DNA of 64,000 bases, from NCBI GenBank assembly GCA_014529385.2, contig CM043964.1, positions 138,782,529 to 138,846,528 of the forward strand. The letters run 5' to 3'. This DNA comes from Adiantum capillus-veneris (lineage: Eukaryota; Streptophyta; Polypodiopsida; Polypodiales; Pteridaceae). The position numbers and the translations under genes are program-made. Shown here one piece after another: positions 33,374 to 44,765 of the stretch (position 1 is the stretch's first letter; every line of letters begins with the position of its first letter). A model generated the notes under the pieces. The model made no database searches and was not told the DNA's origin. It saw nothing but the letters and a program-made list of their open reading frames with translations.

Positions 33374-33560
33374 TGTACTTTGAACACAGATTAATACAAA
33401 AAGGAATAACGAAAGGGGCGCCAGTCTTTGGGGCCAATATCTCTAGGCACGGAACTACGCCCGGCCGTGTCGACTCAAGTGTGAATTGTGAACTGTTTTG
33501 AAGTGAATCTCTGCTGTGTCGTGGTAGAATCTTGACTTGGGGTGTCCAAGTTTGTTACAG

Positions 33561-33572
33561 TGGTATCAGAGC
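33561..33572 (+). other. Gy1-C primer binding site
   Basis: TGGTATCAGAGC, the plant initiator-Met type, one base after the LTR end. Confidence 0.92.
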
Positions 33573-33760
33573 ATAGAAAGATTCTGCTTTCACGGAGGAT
33601 CTGATCCTTTTTGCAACACACACAGCTTTTGGGAAAGAATCTTCGTGCCCCAACCGCGGACTTATTAGCCACTCCCACCCATACATCGCGCATCGGGCGC
33701 GCTCCCGTCTTCATCGCTCTGTCTTACAGGGCATAAAGCCATAAAGAATCCCAGATTGAG
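33573..33760 (+). other. Gy1-C leader with a block shared with N1
   Basis: Bases 33645-33747 are nearly the same as 58466-58571 in N1, for example GGACTTATTAGCCACTCCCA and CGCATCGGGCGCGCTCCC. The block lies between the primer site and the gag start. No open frame crosses it. Confidence 0.8.
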
Positions 33761-34985
33761 CATGGGTTCTCTTGGAGAATCTGACAGAGATAGCACCTCT
33801 CAATGGGAAGGCAAAGAAAAGTTGAAAATCCGGCACGGGAACTGAAGAAAAGAATGAAGATTTGGGCGAATTTTTTTTCGGACAAGTTTGCCAGAAAGGA
33901 GCACTGGTATCTGTGTGAACAGATTGATTAAGTACTCCGGGGATCCGAGGTTGGCGAAACACTTGAAGAATTACCCGATTGATAAGATCTACTCGAAATG
34001 GCGTGTGGCCATTGCTTCTGCTCTCAGGTAGGGAGGAAAGCCAAAAAGACAGACGAGTGTAGAAAAGCGGATCGCAGAAAGACATGGACACACACTCTTG
34101 AAAAGAAGCACTTCTACAGAGCCAACCAATATGACTTCCTCGAAGACAAGAGCAAGAAAACAAAAGAATTCAAAGAAGGTGGATACTTGACTAAGTTTGA
34201 ATCTTTTTCTGGATTCCGAGATGCTCCGAGGGCTTTGGCCGTCATACAGCAGGTTGACATAGTTTTCTTTGGAGGGCATTACTCAGAGCTCTCCAAGATT
34301 TGGAGGGCTACATCTTCCTTCAAGTGAAATGCTCGAACATGGTGGTCCACTCTTCTACTGAGAAAGGAAGCTCCAGTTAAATTATTTCTTCTTGACTGAC
34401 TCGGGATTACGAACAAGTCATACAAACCGTTTGGAATCATCTTCGGATGACCAAGGGAGATTCTTTAAACGCTTATTGCGAGAGATTTTGGAGCTCTTTT
34501 CTACCAATCTCTTCATTTAAGAAGGTCTCGTTTAAAGAACAGATTGAGTGGTTTTGCTGCAGACTTCCTACAGAGATCCGAGATTACTGCTTAGAACAAA
34601 AGTCAAATTCTATTCAAGAATTGATAGGTCATGCGAAACGGGGTTTTGCCATACTATCAGGCAATCTGACTTACCCTACTGATGCGATCTTGACTCAGAG
34701 AACCCAACAGACTTCTAATAATGAAAGTAGAAAGAAAAAGAGTCCCAAAGAAAAGAAAGACAAGGATTCACGAGCCCGGCTCACTCTTGGAGAGAGGGCC
34801 AACTACATCAAAGAGGGGAAGTGTTTTGGATGAGGGGAACATGGGCACGTCTCCGCGAAGTGCCCTAAAAAGGCACAACAAGAACAGAATGAAGACAGGC
34901 CAGAGAGTTCGAGAGCAATCGAGGAACGTGGCAGAAAAGGCAAATGAAAACAGAACTGGTACCACATTGAGTGGGGCCCGAACCG
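33761..34985 (+). pseudogene. Gy1-C gag, broken
   Basis: The likely start is ATG 33761 (MGSLGESDRDSTSQWEGKEK), with a stop after about 22 codons. The capsid appears as KFESFSGFRDAPRALAVIQQ (34190-34260), a TGA in place of Gly at 34325-34327, then ARTWWSTLLLRKEA. The 34447-34833 part keeps VSFKEQIEWFCCRLPTEIRD and IQELIGHAKRGFAILSG. In the knuckle, KCFGCGE became KCFG-stop-GE, losing the second Cys; HVSAKC follows. Confidence 0.87.
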
Positions 34986-35275
34986 AATGAGATGAACAGA
35001 AGTACAAAACTTTGCTGCCCGTCGGGCAAAGTGAAAGATTAGGAAGCCCTCATTTTTCCTTTGATGAAGGAGCCAAGGCCAATTTTTTGAATTGGCAGGT
35101 CGCCCGATAGGCTGAGGCCACAGGCGGAGGCAGTTCTAGCGGCACCCGGACGGGATGTTGCCATTACACCGATCATTGGCAAACTTCGTCCGCAATGTTA
35201 GGGGTATTTAGGGCATGAGGACTTCTACGTAGTGTCCTTAGGAAGGTTGTGATGTCCTCCGAGAAATCCCTTGGT
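34986..35275 (+). pseudogene. Gy1-C protease, broken
   Basis: FDEGAKANF near 35062-35090 is the active-site region; the middle residue is Glu where Gly is found in the other Gy1 copies. About 30 bases after it are deleted. The closing EGCDVLREIPWYHKNNAVVDY is split over frames. Not functional. Confidence 0.75.
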
Positions 35276-36240
35276 ACCACAAGAACAACGCCGTGGTCGA
35301 CTATCGGGTTGAGAAAGCGACTTTGACAAATGAAGGGCAAAGAGATTGTACTTGATGAAATTCAGTTTCTTTACTGGATATTCTGGAGAGAATTGAATTA
35401 TGATTGAAGGTCCAATATGTCTGAACTTCATAAAGAATGCCAAGATTTTCTCCACACTCATGCCGATTGCTTTTCAGAGGGCCTGCCAGGCGAGTTACCA
35501 CCAGCTCGTCCTGAGGATCATACTATTGATTTGATACCTGGAAGCACACTCCGAACCGGCCACCTTACCGTGTGAGCCGAGCTTAGAATGAAGAAATTAT
35601 GAACCAAGTGAAAGACCTCTTGGAAAAGGGTCTTATCCAGTCCAGTACTTCACCTTACTGCTCTCCGGTGTTGTTGGTTTTGAAGAAAGACTGATCTTGG
35701 AGAATGTGCATAGATTATAGAGCTCTCAATAAAATCATCATCAAGAACAGATTTTCGATTCCAAGGATCGATGATATTCTTGACCGACTACAGGGATCCT
35801 CTTGTTTCACAAGGATGAGGCATAACATACAGAACAACTGCTGCAGGTCTTTCAGACATTGCGAGATCACAAGTTGGTGATCAATGCAAAGAACATTGAA
35901 TTTTTCTTATCAGAGATACACTTTTTGGGACACATCGTCTCAACAGCAAGAGTGCAGATGGACCCGGCCAAGAATGAGACTATTCGTGATTGGCCTGATT
36001 TGAAGAATGTCCATGAAGCTCGAAGCTTTTGGGGCTTATGTTCTTACTACCGGCGGTTCATTAGAAAGTTTGCAGAGGTTGCTTCCCCTTTGCATGTCTT
36101 GACACAGAAAGGAGTCCCTTTCTCGTGGGGACCCACAGAGGTGACTACCTTTCAGACTCTGAAAGAGAAATTGACTACAGGACGAGTCTTCGACTTTGCC
36201 GAATTTACAAAAGTGATTCGAAGTATATTGTGATGCTTGT
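35276..36240 (+). pseudogene. Gy1-C reverse transcriptase with catalytic core deleted
   Basis: The entry block PRPEDHTIDLIPGS-like sequence is near 35510-35545 and [20 protein letters not shown] near 35715-35780. After SSCFTRM (35805-35820) the sequence jumps to the thumb, so the first Asp and the FFDD site are missing. The thumb is open at 35859-36233: EFFLSEIHFLGHIVS and RSFWGLCSYYRRFIRKF. Confidence 0.82.
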
Positions 36241-36580
36241 GGTCGTAGTCTAGGTGCGGTCTTAATGCAAGAAGGCCATGTCATTGCCTATGAGAGCCGA
36301 TTGTTTTCAAGGCCGGAATTGACAGCACAGATTTATGAGAAAGAGCCTTTGGCGGTTATCCATGCTCTTACTCAGTGGCGACATTACCTACTCGGAGCCG
36401 ATTTTACGGTCTTCACTAATCATCAGAGTTTACGCTACTTCTTGTCACAGAAGCAGCTATCGGAAAAGCAGATGCGGTGGGCTAACATCTTGTCACAGTT
36501 TCACTTTCAGATTGGCATATGCAGGGACAGAAGAACTTGGTGGCAGATGCTTTGTCTTGGAAGCTGTTAGTCTTGGCTAT
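36241..36580 (+). pseudogene. Gy1-C RNase H
   Basis: DACGRSLGAVLMQEGHVIAY begins the domain, split from RT by a shift at about 36220. YEKEPLAVIHALTQWRHYLL has the second acid site. The third reads TNHQSLRYF, with Asn in place of Asp. A shift near 36520 puts the end (VADALSW) in another frame. Confidence 0.85.
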
Positions 36581-38033
36581 TTTCGCAATTCATCATAAAA
36601 GCTTCGAGGACATGGTCGATCAGTACGCCACAGATCCAGGTTTTGTAGATGTATTCAGCCGAATATAGAACGGAGAAGTAAAGGATATTCCATTTGGGAT
36701 GGCTACTTGATGAAGAAAACGATGTTGTGCGTTACACAGCGAAAAAGTTCTAACCGAATGCCACTGTCCACCATTTACGGGTCACCGCGGCATTGACACC
36801 ACCTTGAAAGGTGTGGAGCGATACTTCTTTTGGCCGAGACTCAAGAAGGATGTGAACCGACTTTGTGCGCAGTTGCTTGGTATGCCAGAAGGTCAAGTTT
36901 GACAGGCATAAAGCACAGGGATTGTTACAGCCTTTACCCATTCCCACCTGCCCCTAGGAAAGTATTGCTATGGATTTCATTTTTGATCTCTCTAAAACAC
37001 AGAGTGGGCACGATGGTATCTCGACTGTGATTGACAGATTTAGCAAGCATGCTCATTTCATTCCAGTGAAGAAAACAGTCAAGCCGAATCATTTAGCGAG
37101 ACTGTTCATTGCCCATATATTCAGATTACATGGCATGCTTGAGACAATAGTCTCTGACAGAGATGCCCGATTCATGAGTTTGTTTTGGAAGGCTATTTGG
37201 GAGAACATTGGCACACTGTTGCAGTTCTCGTCATCTTTCTACCTGCAGATAGATGGGTAATTTGAGATTGCAAATTCAATCGTACTGGATTTATTGAAGT
37301 CTTACATTTCAGATTAGAACACTCAATGGGAAAAGTTTTTGCCTTTGGTGGAATTTGCCTACAATAACATGATTCACTCTTCGACGGGGAAGGTGCCATT
37401 TGAGATTATTGAAGGTGCTACGAAGGTTCCACCCTTCCTAAGCACGGAAGATAAGATTTTTGAAGGCAACCAGTGTACTGGAGACTTGGACGTTGCTTTT
37501 GCTGAGGTCCGGGAGGCTTTAGCAAAATTTGAGGAAAGACACAAGAAGGCAGCAGATCGACACCGTCGCGATTTGGAAGTAAAGGAAGACGATTGGGTGC
37601 TCTTACGTTTTGAGAAGGCACGCGTGAGAAAGAAAAAGGGAAAAGAGCGGCTTTTTTCAAAGCTTAGCATGAGATACTATGGACCTTTCCAGATAAAAGA
37701 AAAGATAAATGATGTCTCCGTTAGACTGAAGTTGCCCGATACTTGGAGAATTCACAATGCTTTTCATATGAGTCTCTTGAAGCCTTTTAAAGGCGATGTG
37801 CCCGTTGATGGGGAGCGAGATGAGCAACCCGAAGTGCACGAAAGTGAGGAGATACTTGTTCTAGAAGAGATACTGCACATAAAGATAGAAAGATTAAAGG
37901 TAAAGTGATTAGGCGGTTCTTGGTTAAATTCAAGAACTATCCTGCGTTGGATGCAAAGTGGATGGAGGAGGAGGACCTAGTAGATACTCCTCAGATTATG
38001 AACCTTTACCTTGAAACATTCGGTTTAGCATAG
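36581..38033 (+). pseudogene. Gy1-C integrase and chromodomain, broken
   Basis: The zinc site is split (ECHCPPFTGHRGIDTT, then CLVCQKVKFDRHK) by small indels near 36740 and 36855. The core is open at 36970-37260 with MDFIFDLSKTQSGHDG and VSDRDARFMSLFWKA. Then YLQIDG-stop-FEI replaces the normal HPQTDGQ-E block: a TAA at about 37258 is directly before the Glu. The C-terminal part (37339-37908) has RYYGPFQIKEK and an acidic linker; after a shift the chromodomain RRFLVKFKNYPALDAKWM ends at the stop 38031-38033. Confidence 0.88.
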
Positions 38034-38629
38034 TCTACTCCGATAGAACCCCGATTTCAGCATGGGTGAATCTAGTGCAGCGGGCTTGCACAAGAGGGGA
38101 GTTACTCCGCTCCTTTGTCAACAGATTACTCCGATTTTTGATATAGAGTCACTGATGTCCCTTTGGGTTTCAGGGATACTGTTGAGTTGACAGTATTCTG
38201 TTGTATGACTTTATGAATTGGAATTTCCGATAATGAAAAGGGTACTGATTGATTTGTACTTGACTTGTTTGAGTGCAGGAACTCATAGACGAAATGACTG
38301 CAGCATTTCGGTCTCATATATCTCTATAGACATGATTGCAATAAGGATTAGTTAATCGGGCATCAGTGAGGTCCCGACTGGATCTAGATGTGATTACTAA
38401 ATACGTTTCCGATTAATCATGTTTTGAGATTTGCAATGAATTTGAATGTGATTTGTTATGTGATGTCCTGTGATGTCCGATGATGTGAATGTCGATTGGT
38501 ACATGTGCTAGATGTGTTGTGTCTAGTGCGTCGGTACTTAACAGTCAGTGTCTACTAAGACAGTTTATGGCCTCTGTCTGTTTTGCAAGCGTAATTGAGG
38601 GCTATTACAATGCTTTCAAAAGGGGGGTA
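38034..38629 (+). other. Gy1-C 3' untranslated region and polypurine tract
   Basis: About 590 bases without an open gene, alignable in four Gy1 copies. TGATGTCC-type units cluster at 38457-38500. The end, CAAAAGGGGGGTA (38617-38629), is the polypurine tract that primes plus-strand DNA, followed at once by the LTR. Confidence 0.82.
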
Positions 38630-39192
38630 TGTCACAAAATGGTGACGTGGTAGCAGACCCCAGACACCCACTGACACGTGGCAGGTTGACGTGGCCACTG
38701 TATGAATTTCTGGATTTTCCGGCGTAAAACCCGTCGACAGGCTGACGTGGCGAGTTGTGCGGAAATCAGCTTTTGCGTAGTCTGTTGATGATGTGGCAGT
38801 GTACGGAAACCCTGAAATTGCGTTGGCTGTTTTCATGGCAGCTTTTGGGTAGATGCTTTATTTTTAAAATTTTAAAAGCTTTAAAGTTGAATGCTTTTGG
38901 GGCTCTGCTTTTGGGCATCCCTTGTATCTATAAAATGGTGGGCACGGTCTCACTTCTCAGAGCATCTGGACGTAGAGTCTAAGAGTGAGCACCTACCCAC
39001 TCTCTTGTACTTTGAACACAGATTAATACAAAAAGAAATATCGAAAGGGGAGCCAATCTTTGGGGCCAATATCTCTAGGCATGGAACTACGTGGGGCCGT
39101 GTCGCCTCAAGTGTGAATTGTGAACTGTTTTGAATTGAATCTCTGCTGTGTCGCGATAGAATCTTGACGTGGGGTGTCCCAAGTTTGTTACA
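38630..39192 (+). repeat. Gy1-C 3' LTR
   Basis: It starts TGTCACAAAATGG and ends TTTGTTACA. Its U3 has repeated GACGTGG sequences (about 38641, 38685, 38698, 38741). TATA at 38928-38935; shared motif at 39032-39067. Confidence 0.9.
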
Positions 39193-39980
39193 CTTTGGCC
39201 TTCATTCAACAGTTTGACATAGATTTCTCTGGAGGACATTACTCAGAGCACTCCAAGATTAGGAGGGCTACATCTTTTGTCAAGGGAAATACTCGAACAT
39301 GGTGGTCCACTCTTCTCTTGAGACAGGAAGCTCTAGTTAAATGGTTGAAATTCAAAAGGCTCTTTATTTCTTCTTGGCTGACTCGAGAGTACGAACGAGA
39401 TATACGAATCGCTAGGAATCATCTTCGGATGACCAAGGGAGATTCTTTGGACGCAAGATTTTGGAACTCTTTTCTACCAACCTCTTCATTCAAGAAGGTC
39501 TCGTTTAAGGAATAGATTGAGCGGTTTTGCTACGGACTTCCTACAGAGATGCGAGACTACTTCTTGGAACAAAAGTCGAATTCTAATCAAGAATTGATGG
39601 GTCATGCGAAACGAGGTTTTGCGATACATTCGGGAAATTTGACTTACCCCATTGGTAAGATCTTTACTCAAAGAATCCAACAGACCTCTCACAATGAAAG
39701 TAGAAAGAGAAAGAGTTCTCAGGACAAAGAAAAGAAAGATACACGTCCCCAATTGACTCTTAGAGAAAGGGCTATCTATCTCAAAGAAGGGAAGTGTTTT
39801 GGATGCGGGAAACTTGGGCACATCTCCGCAAAGTGCCCCAAAAAGGCACAGCAAGAACAGACTGAAGATAGGCCAGAGAGTTCTAGAGCAGTAGAGGAAC
39901 GTGGCAGAAAAGACAGATGAAAACAGAACCGGTGTTACATTGAGTGGGGCCCAAACGGAATCAGATGAACGAAAGTACAA
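39193..39980 (+). pseudogene. Gy1-B gag, front half missing
   Basis: The sequence enters in the capsid: LAFIQQFDIDFSGGHYSEHS, then NTRTWWSTLLLRQEALVKW. A TAG at 39513-39515 replaces Gln in FKEQIERFCYGLPTEMRDYF. The second part (39549-39920) has MGHAKRGFAIHSGNLTYPIG, a lysine/glutamate-rich stretch and an intact knuckle CFGCGKLGHISAKC (39797-39838). The start, leader and primer site were lost at the join with Gy1-C. Confidence 0.87.
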
Positions 39981-40691
39981 AGCTTTGCCGCACTTAGGGC
40001 AAAGTGTAAGATCATGATGCCTTCATTTTCTTTGATGGAGGAGCCAAGGCCAACTTCTTTTTACTTGAATTGGCGGTTCGATTTGGAATTACGCCCGTCA
40101 GGTTGAGGCCACAGGTAGAGGTAGTTCTAGCGGCACCTGGACGGGCTATTGCCATTACACCGATTATTGGCAAACTTCGTTTGCAATGTCAGGGGTATTT
40201 AGGGCACAAGGACTTCTATGTAATGCCCTTAGGAAGGTTGTGACGTCCTCCTCGAAATCCCTTGGTACCACAAGAACAACACCATGGTTGACTATTGGGC
40301 TGAGAAAGCGACTTTGACAAATAAAGGGCAAAGAGATTGTACTTGATAAAATTCAATTTCTTTACTCGATTTTCTGGAGAGAAGTGAATGATGATTACAG
40401 GTCGAATATGTTTTGACCTCGAAAAAGAACGCCAAGATTTTCTCCACACGTTTCTCTGAGGCGAGTTGCCACCATCTCGTCCTGAGGATCACACTATTGA
40501 TCTGATACCTGGAAGCACACCACCGAACCGGCCACCTTACCGTGTTAGCCGAGCCCGGAATGAAGATTTAGGAACCAAGTGAAATACCTTTTGGAAAAGA
40601 GTCTTGTCCAACCGAGTACTTCACCCTACTGCTCTGTGGTGTTGTTGGTTTTAAAGAAAGATGGATCTTGGAGAATGTGCATTGATTATAG
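39981..40691 (+). pseudogene. Gy1-B protease and RT entry, cut by Gy4
   Basis: FFDGGAKANFF near 40030-40062 is the active site, again with Gly in the middle. The closing GCDVLLEIPWYHKNNTMVDY follows in pieces. The RT entry block HTIDLIPGSTPPNRPPYRV is near 40490-40550 and [18 protein letters not shown] near 40640-40690. Gy4 begins at 40692; the gene resumes after 47927. Confidence 0.82.
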
Positions 40692-42323
40692 TGTCATAAA
40701 ATCTAATATCTAATATCTAACCAACCCAAATGATTTTCTCATATTAAATTGATCACTTAATGTGGGAGAATAAACGGGAACAAGTGTTAAGATATAGACA
40801 TGTGCTTATAGATCTATCTCAACACGGGGCCAATGGTAAAGGGACCCAAATGAGAGATGGTCTATCAAAGAGCAAGGCTAACAAATGGAGCATAAGACCT
40901 TAGGGTTAGCTTCATTGAAGACCTCCAATAATGTGTGTAAAAGGTCTTTGACCTTAGGTAAGCTAGGGCTGAGTTTGAGGCACGGGAACCCGACCCAGCT
41001 CGAGGTGCTTGTCCTGCTTGTCATGTTTGATGACAAAGGTGCTTGAGGTGCTTGAGATGCTTGAGATGTTTAATTATTGAGATGCTTGAGGTGCTTGACA
41101 TGCTTGAGATGCTAGGGTTGCACTTGAGGTGAGAACCCAGCCCAAGCTTAAAGTGCTTATTAGCCAAGCTTGTGGTGGGAACTCGGCCTATGCATGAGGG
41201 GCTTGAGGTGTCAAAAAGTCAAAGATTCAATCCCTACAAGGAGGGGGCGAGCCCTACATGAGGGGGGATGAGAGAAAACACCCACACACTCACACAAGGC
41301 ATGCATGGTACAAATAAAGCAAAAGGGACACTTGTCAAGTTCCTCCTTATGTTGCCCTCATGGTGTGCCTGAAGCCTATTGGTTGGCCACCCAAGGGGTC
41401 TAATAATAATTTAGGAGATTTAATTAAATGATTTAGCATTTATCTAGCCCTCTCTCTCAAAGGGGAAAGGGGGAGACTTGTCTCAAGGCTACCCTTGCTG
41501 CTTGTAATGCCTCCTGCTTGTGATTGGCTAGGCCTGGAGGGGTCCAATGAGCTTCAAGCATGAGCTACAAGGGGGGGTCGACCCAAGCAAGCTAGGGGGT
41601 TGCTTAGGGGGTATACTCACCCACACACACTCACAAACACTCTCATTGTGTGCTATGCAAAGTGCAAGAGCTCCCTCTTCTTCTCCAAGCAAGTAGAGGT
41701 TGAGAGCCTACACCAACACTCTTGGATATGGAGTGCAAATCCAACCAAGAGCCATGCTTCAATGCTTAAGCTTGCCATCTCCTTCTTCTTCATTAACATG
41801 CTATTATGTATGCTAGCAACAAGAGTTATTATAAGTGAGGAACTAATTCTTTCTCCTATGAAATGTTTCTTATTCCTCTTCCCTACCCTGATTCCCTGCT
41901 AGCTCTCTCCACCTCCGAAGGTGTTTGAGGTCTTGGGATTGAGGCTTGGGATAGTTAAAGCTTTCTTCAAGTTTATGTTATGTTTGTGATGCATGAAGCT
42001 TTCCATCTTCATTGCATCACCTAGGTCACAAGGAACCCAAAGATTGTATTGTAACAATTCTCTCTTAATGGGAGAAATCATAATACAAATGCCTATTGGA
42101 GGGGGGACCGGCTCCACATAAATCCGGTCCTCAACTGTTGTCATGTTCTCTAAATTCTAAATCCTCTCTCTTGCAAAAGTATTGTTCATGCCAAGTTAAC
42201 TAATTGCTATGATTATGTTGCTATCTTTAATCATGTTCACCCGCTATGCTCACAAAGTCATTTCTCAAAAGTACTCTCATTAATTTCCGCTACTCTCAAA
42301 TTAAATAGGCCGATTCCATTACA
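40692..42323 (+). repeat. Gy4 5' LTR
   Basis: It starts TGTCATAAAATCTAATATC and ends CATTACA. It contains GCTTGAG-type short repeats near 41033-41115 and a hairpin, GGACCGG with CCGGTCC, at 42105-42130. Confidence 0.94.
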
Positions 42324-42324
42324 T

Positions 42325-42336
42325 TGGTATCAGAGC
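42325..42336 (+). other. Gy4 primer binding site
   Basis: TGGTATCAGAGC, initiator-Met type, one base after the LTR. Confidence 0.92.
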
Positions 42337-42736
42337 ATTTGGTTTCTCTTTTCTTGGTTAAGAAGAGAGATCCTTTAAGTAGCCTATAAATGGTTGATGT
42401 TGTTAATTATATTAGGGTAAGTGGAATTGGGATCTATTATCGGTTTTGTTGAGCCCTCTATGTGGGGGATGGTGCACACCTCGGGAGCTTTCGACTTAAT
42501 AATGGAGTCTTTTTAGACTTGCCTACGGCTTTACCATTATTGAGCCATAAGAAGTCCGAAAGGAGCTAGCCCTCGGCAACTCTGCTATGTTAGACCTACT
42601 CCTCTACTCTATAATTAACCACTTCGAGCCGTGGGTGTAGATACTTAAGAGCCGATTTTCAAAGGCTAAGAGGAGTGGCGACTAAGGTTTTGAATTTCCA
42701 AAGCATACACTAAGTACATATATAAATTTTTTTAAC
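42337..42736 (+). other. Gy4 leader
   Basis: About 400 bases between primer site and gag start without a recognisable domain or repeat. Confidence 0.6.
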
Positions 42737-43016
42737 ATGGCTGAAAATAATCAAGAGAGTAGAATGAACATTGATAGCTTTGATTTTGCACATGAAGGTG
42801 CTAATGATGAAGCTCCCATGTTTGTGAATTATCTCGTTACTAGGTTGCAGCAAGCTATGGGCAACCTTGCTTTGCAAGCCGAAGTTACTCAACAACTTCG
42901 TGCTTATGGAATTTCCCTTCCTCTCCAAGAGGAGAGAGAGCTTAGGAGGCCTCTTGAAGAGACCCCCAAAAGAAGACTCTCCCATTCGAAAGGAGGAATC
43001 CAAAGAGTTTCTTAAA
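42737..43016 (+). pseudogene. Gy4 gag N-terminal stub
   Basis: ATG 42737 opens MAENNQESRMNIDSFDFAHE and a helical stretch VTRLQQAMGNLALQAEVTQQ. After about 75 residues the sequence moves to the linker before RT (PPKEDSPIRKEESKEFLKD), which is read in another frame. No capsid, CCHC or protease motif is found in any frame. Confidence 0.78.
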
Positions 43017-44765
43017 GATACTAATGTTTCATCAAATGTAAATGGTAGGAATCGAGAAGAGTTAGACTTGTCTAATTTTCTAAAAGGATTCCAAGATGTG
43101 TTCATCGATGATATCCCTATGGACTTACCTCCAAAACGAGGGTATGATGACCATCGCATTGAGCTTCTTCCTAGAAGCTCACCACCTAACAAGCCTCCTT
43201 ATCGAGTCTCACAAGCTCAACAAGAGGAGATCATGAGGCAAGTACAAGAGCTGGTAGACAAAGGGATGGTGAGGCCTAGTTCCTCTCCCTTTTGTTCTCC
43301 AGTCCTTTTAGTGCAAAAGAAAGATCGTACATACCGTATGTGTGTGGACTATTGAACACTAAACCATATCACTATCAAAAACAGATTTCTCGTACCTCGG
43401 GTAGAAGATTTGTTTGATAAGCTACAAGGCTCTACCTACTTCAGTAGGATTGAGCTTAAGAGTGGCTGTCATCAAATAAGGATAGTGGATGACGATAGCT
43501 TAAAAACTGCGTTTCGCACAACGTTTGGTCTTTATGAATATCTAGTCATGCCTTTTGGCTTGACTAATGCACCAGCTACGTTCAATCGTTTGATGGAGAA
43601 AATTTTTAGACCATACCGCTAATTCACTGGAGTGTTCTTTGATGATATCATCATCTACTGCAAGTCTTTGGAGGAACATAAGCAACATCTCCAAGTGATT
43701 TTTCAAGCATGGAGGGAGAACAAGCTTTTTCTCAACCAAAAGAAAAGCGAATTCTTTCTTCAAGAGATTCAATACCTAGGTCATATTATCTCTAAAGACG
43801 GTATCCGAATGGATCCATCAAAGTTAGAGGTAATAAAAGCATGGCCTAACCCAAGAAATCTACATGAGCTAAGAAGCTTTGTTGGTATGTGCGTATACTA
43901 TAGACGCTTCATAGCAAAATTCTCTCAAGTAGCAGGACCACTACACGACTTAATTAAGAAGAACATTAAGTTTGTATGGACTGCTAAGGAGCAAAATGCT
44001 TTTAAAAAGCTCAAAGAGAAGCTTACTTCCCAACCAGTCCTCGTGCTTCCGGATTTCTCAAAGCCATTTGAGTTCCAATGTGATGCTTGTGGTGATTGCC
44101 TTGGAGCAGTCTTGCTTCAAGAAGGGCATGTTATAGCATATGAGAGCCGAAGGCTCAATATTGATGAACGAGTCTTGGGCATTTGTGAGAAAGAGCTTTT
44201 AGCTGTCCTACATGCCCTAGACACATGGAAGCACTACCTATTGAGGACTCCATTTATCCTATGAACCGACCACCAAAGTCTCAAGTATTTCATGACGCAA
44301 ACCAAGCTTTCCGACAAACAAATGAGGTGGGCAAATTTTCTTTCGCAATTTAATTTCCATATTGCTCATATAGCTGGTAAGCACAATCAAGTGGCCGATG
44401 CACTTTCACGACAACCCAAAGTTAATACGGCGTCTATAGCTACTCACAATGATCTATCCTCTATGATAGATGAGTATGCTACTGACCCTGACTTTAGAGA
44501 CATAGTGTCAGTCCTTTCTTTGGGAAAGAAAGAGGAACCATTCACCTTGCAGGATGGTTATCTTCTCCACGGCAATAGGCTATGTGTTACCCATTCTCTT
44601 CGTAAGAAAGTTATGTATGAATCCCATGCTCCTCCATATGTGGGGCATAGAGGTATTCAACCTACTCTCCGAGGAGTAGAGACGTACTTCTATTGGCCTA
44701 CCATGGAAGCGGACATACAAGAGTATGTTTCAAAATGTGTAGTATGCCAAAAAGACGAAGTATGA
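43017..44765 (+). pseudogene. Gy4 RT and RNase H
   Basis: The frame runs from the linker (LDLSNFLKGFQDVFIDDI) with stops at 43353-43355 (in VDYRALN), 43620-43622 and 44262-44264. RT keeps [36 protein letters not shown] (the catalytic Asp reads Glu) and FFDDIIIYCK. RNase H keeps FQCDACGDCLGAVLLQEGHV, CEKELLAVLHAL and TDHQSLKYF, all three acids. The integrase zinc site follows (HAPPYVGHRG, CVVCQ). A one-base insertion near 44752 ends the frame. Confidence 0.92.

Larger units (their letters stand above)
32858..33559 (+). repeat. Chimeric Gy1 LTR (left end of composite)
   Basis: The first about 385 bases follow the 57083-57636 LTR; the rest follows the 38630-39192 LTR. As a result the core-promoter/start region occurs twice. 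The length is 702 bp against about 560 for the other two. It ends TTTGTTACA, one base before the primer site. The shared motif is at 33401-33435. Confidence 0.88.
33244..39192 (+). mobile_element. Gy1-C: Gy1 copy nested in Gy1-B
   Basis: It has the 3' part of its 5' LTR, a primer site, leader, gag, protease, RT, RNase H, integrase with chromodomain, a 3' region, a polypurine tract and a complete 3' LTR (38630-39192). All genes carry stops, shifts or deletions. Directly after its 3' LTR the sequence enters Gy1-B gag in mid-domain, without LTR end, primer site or leader. Confidence 0.82.
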
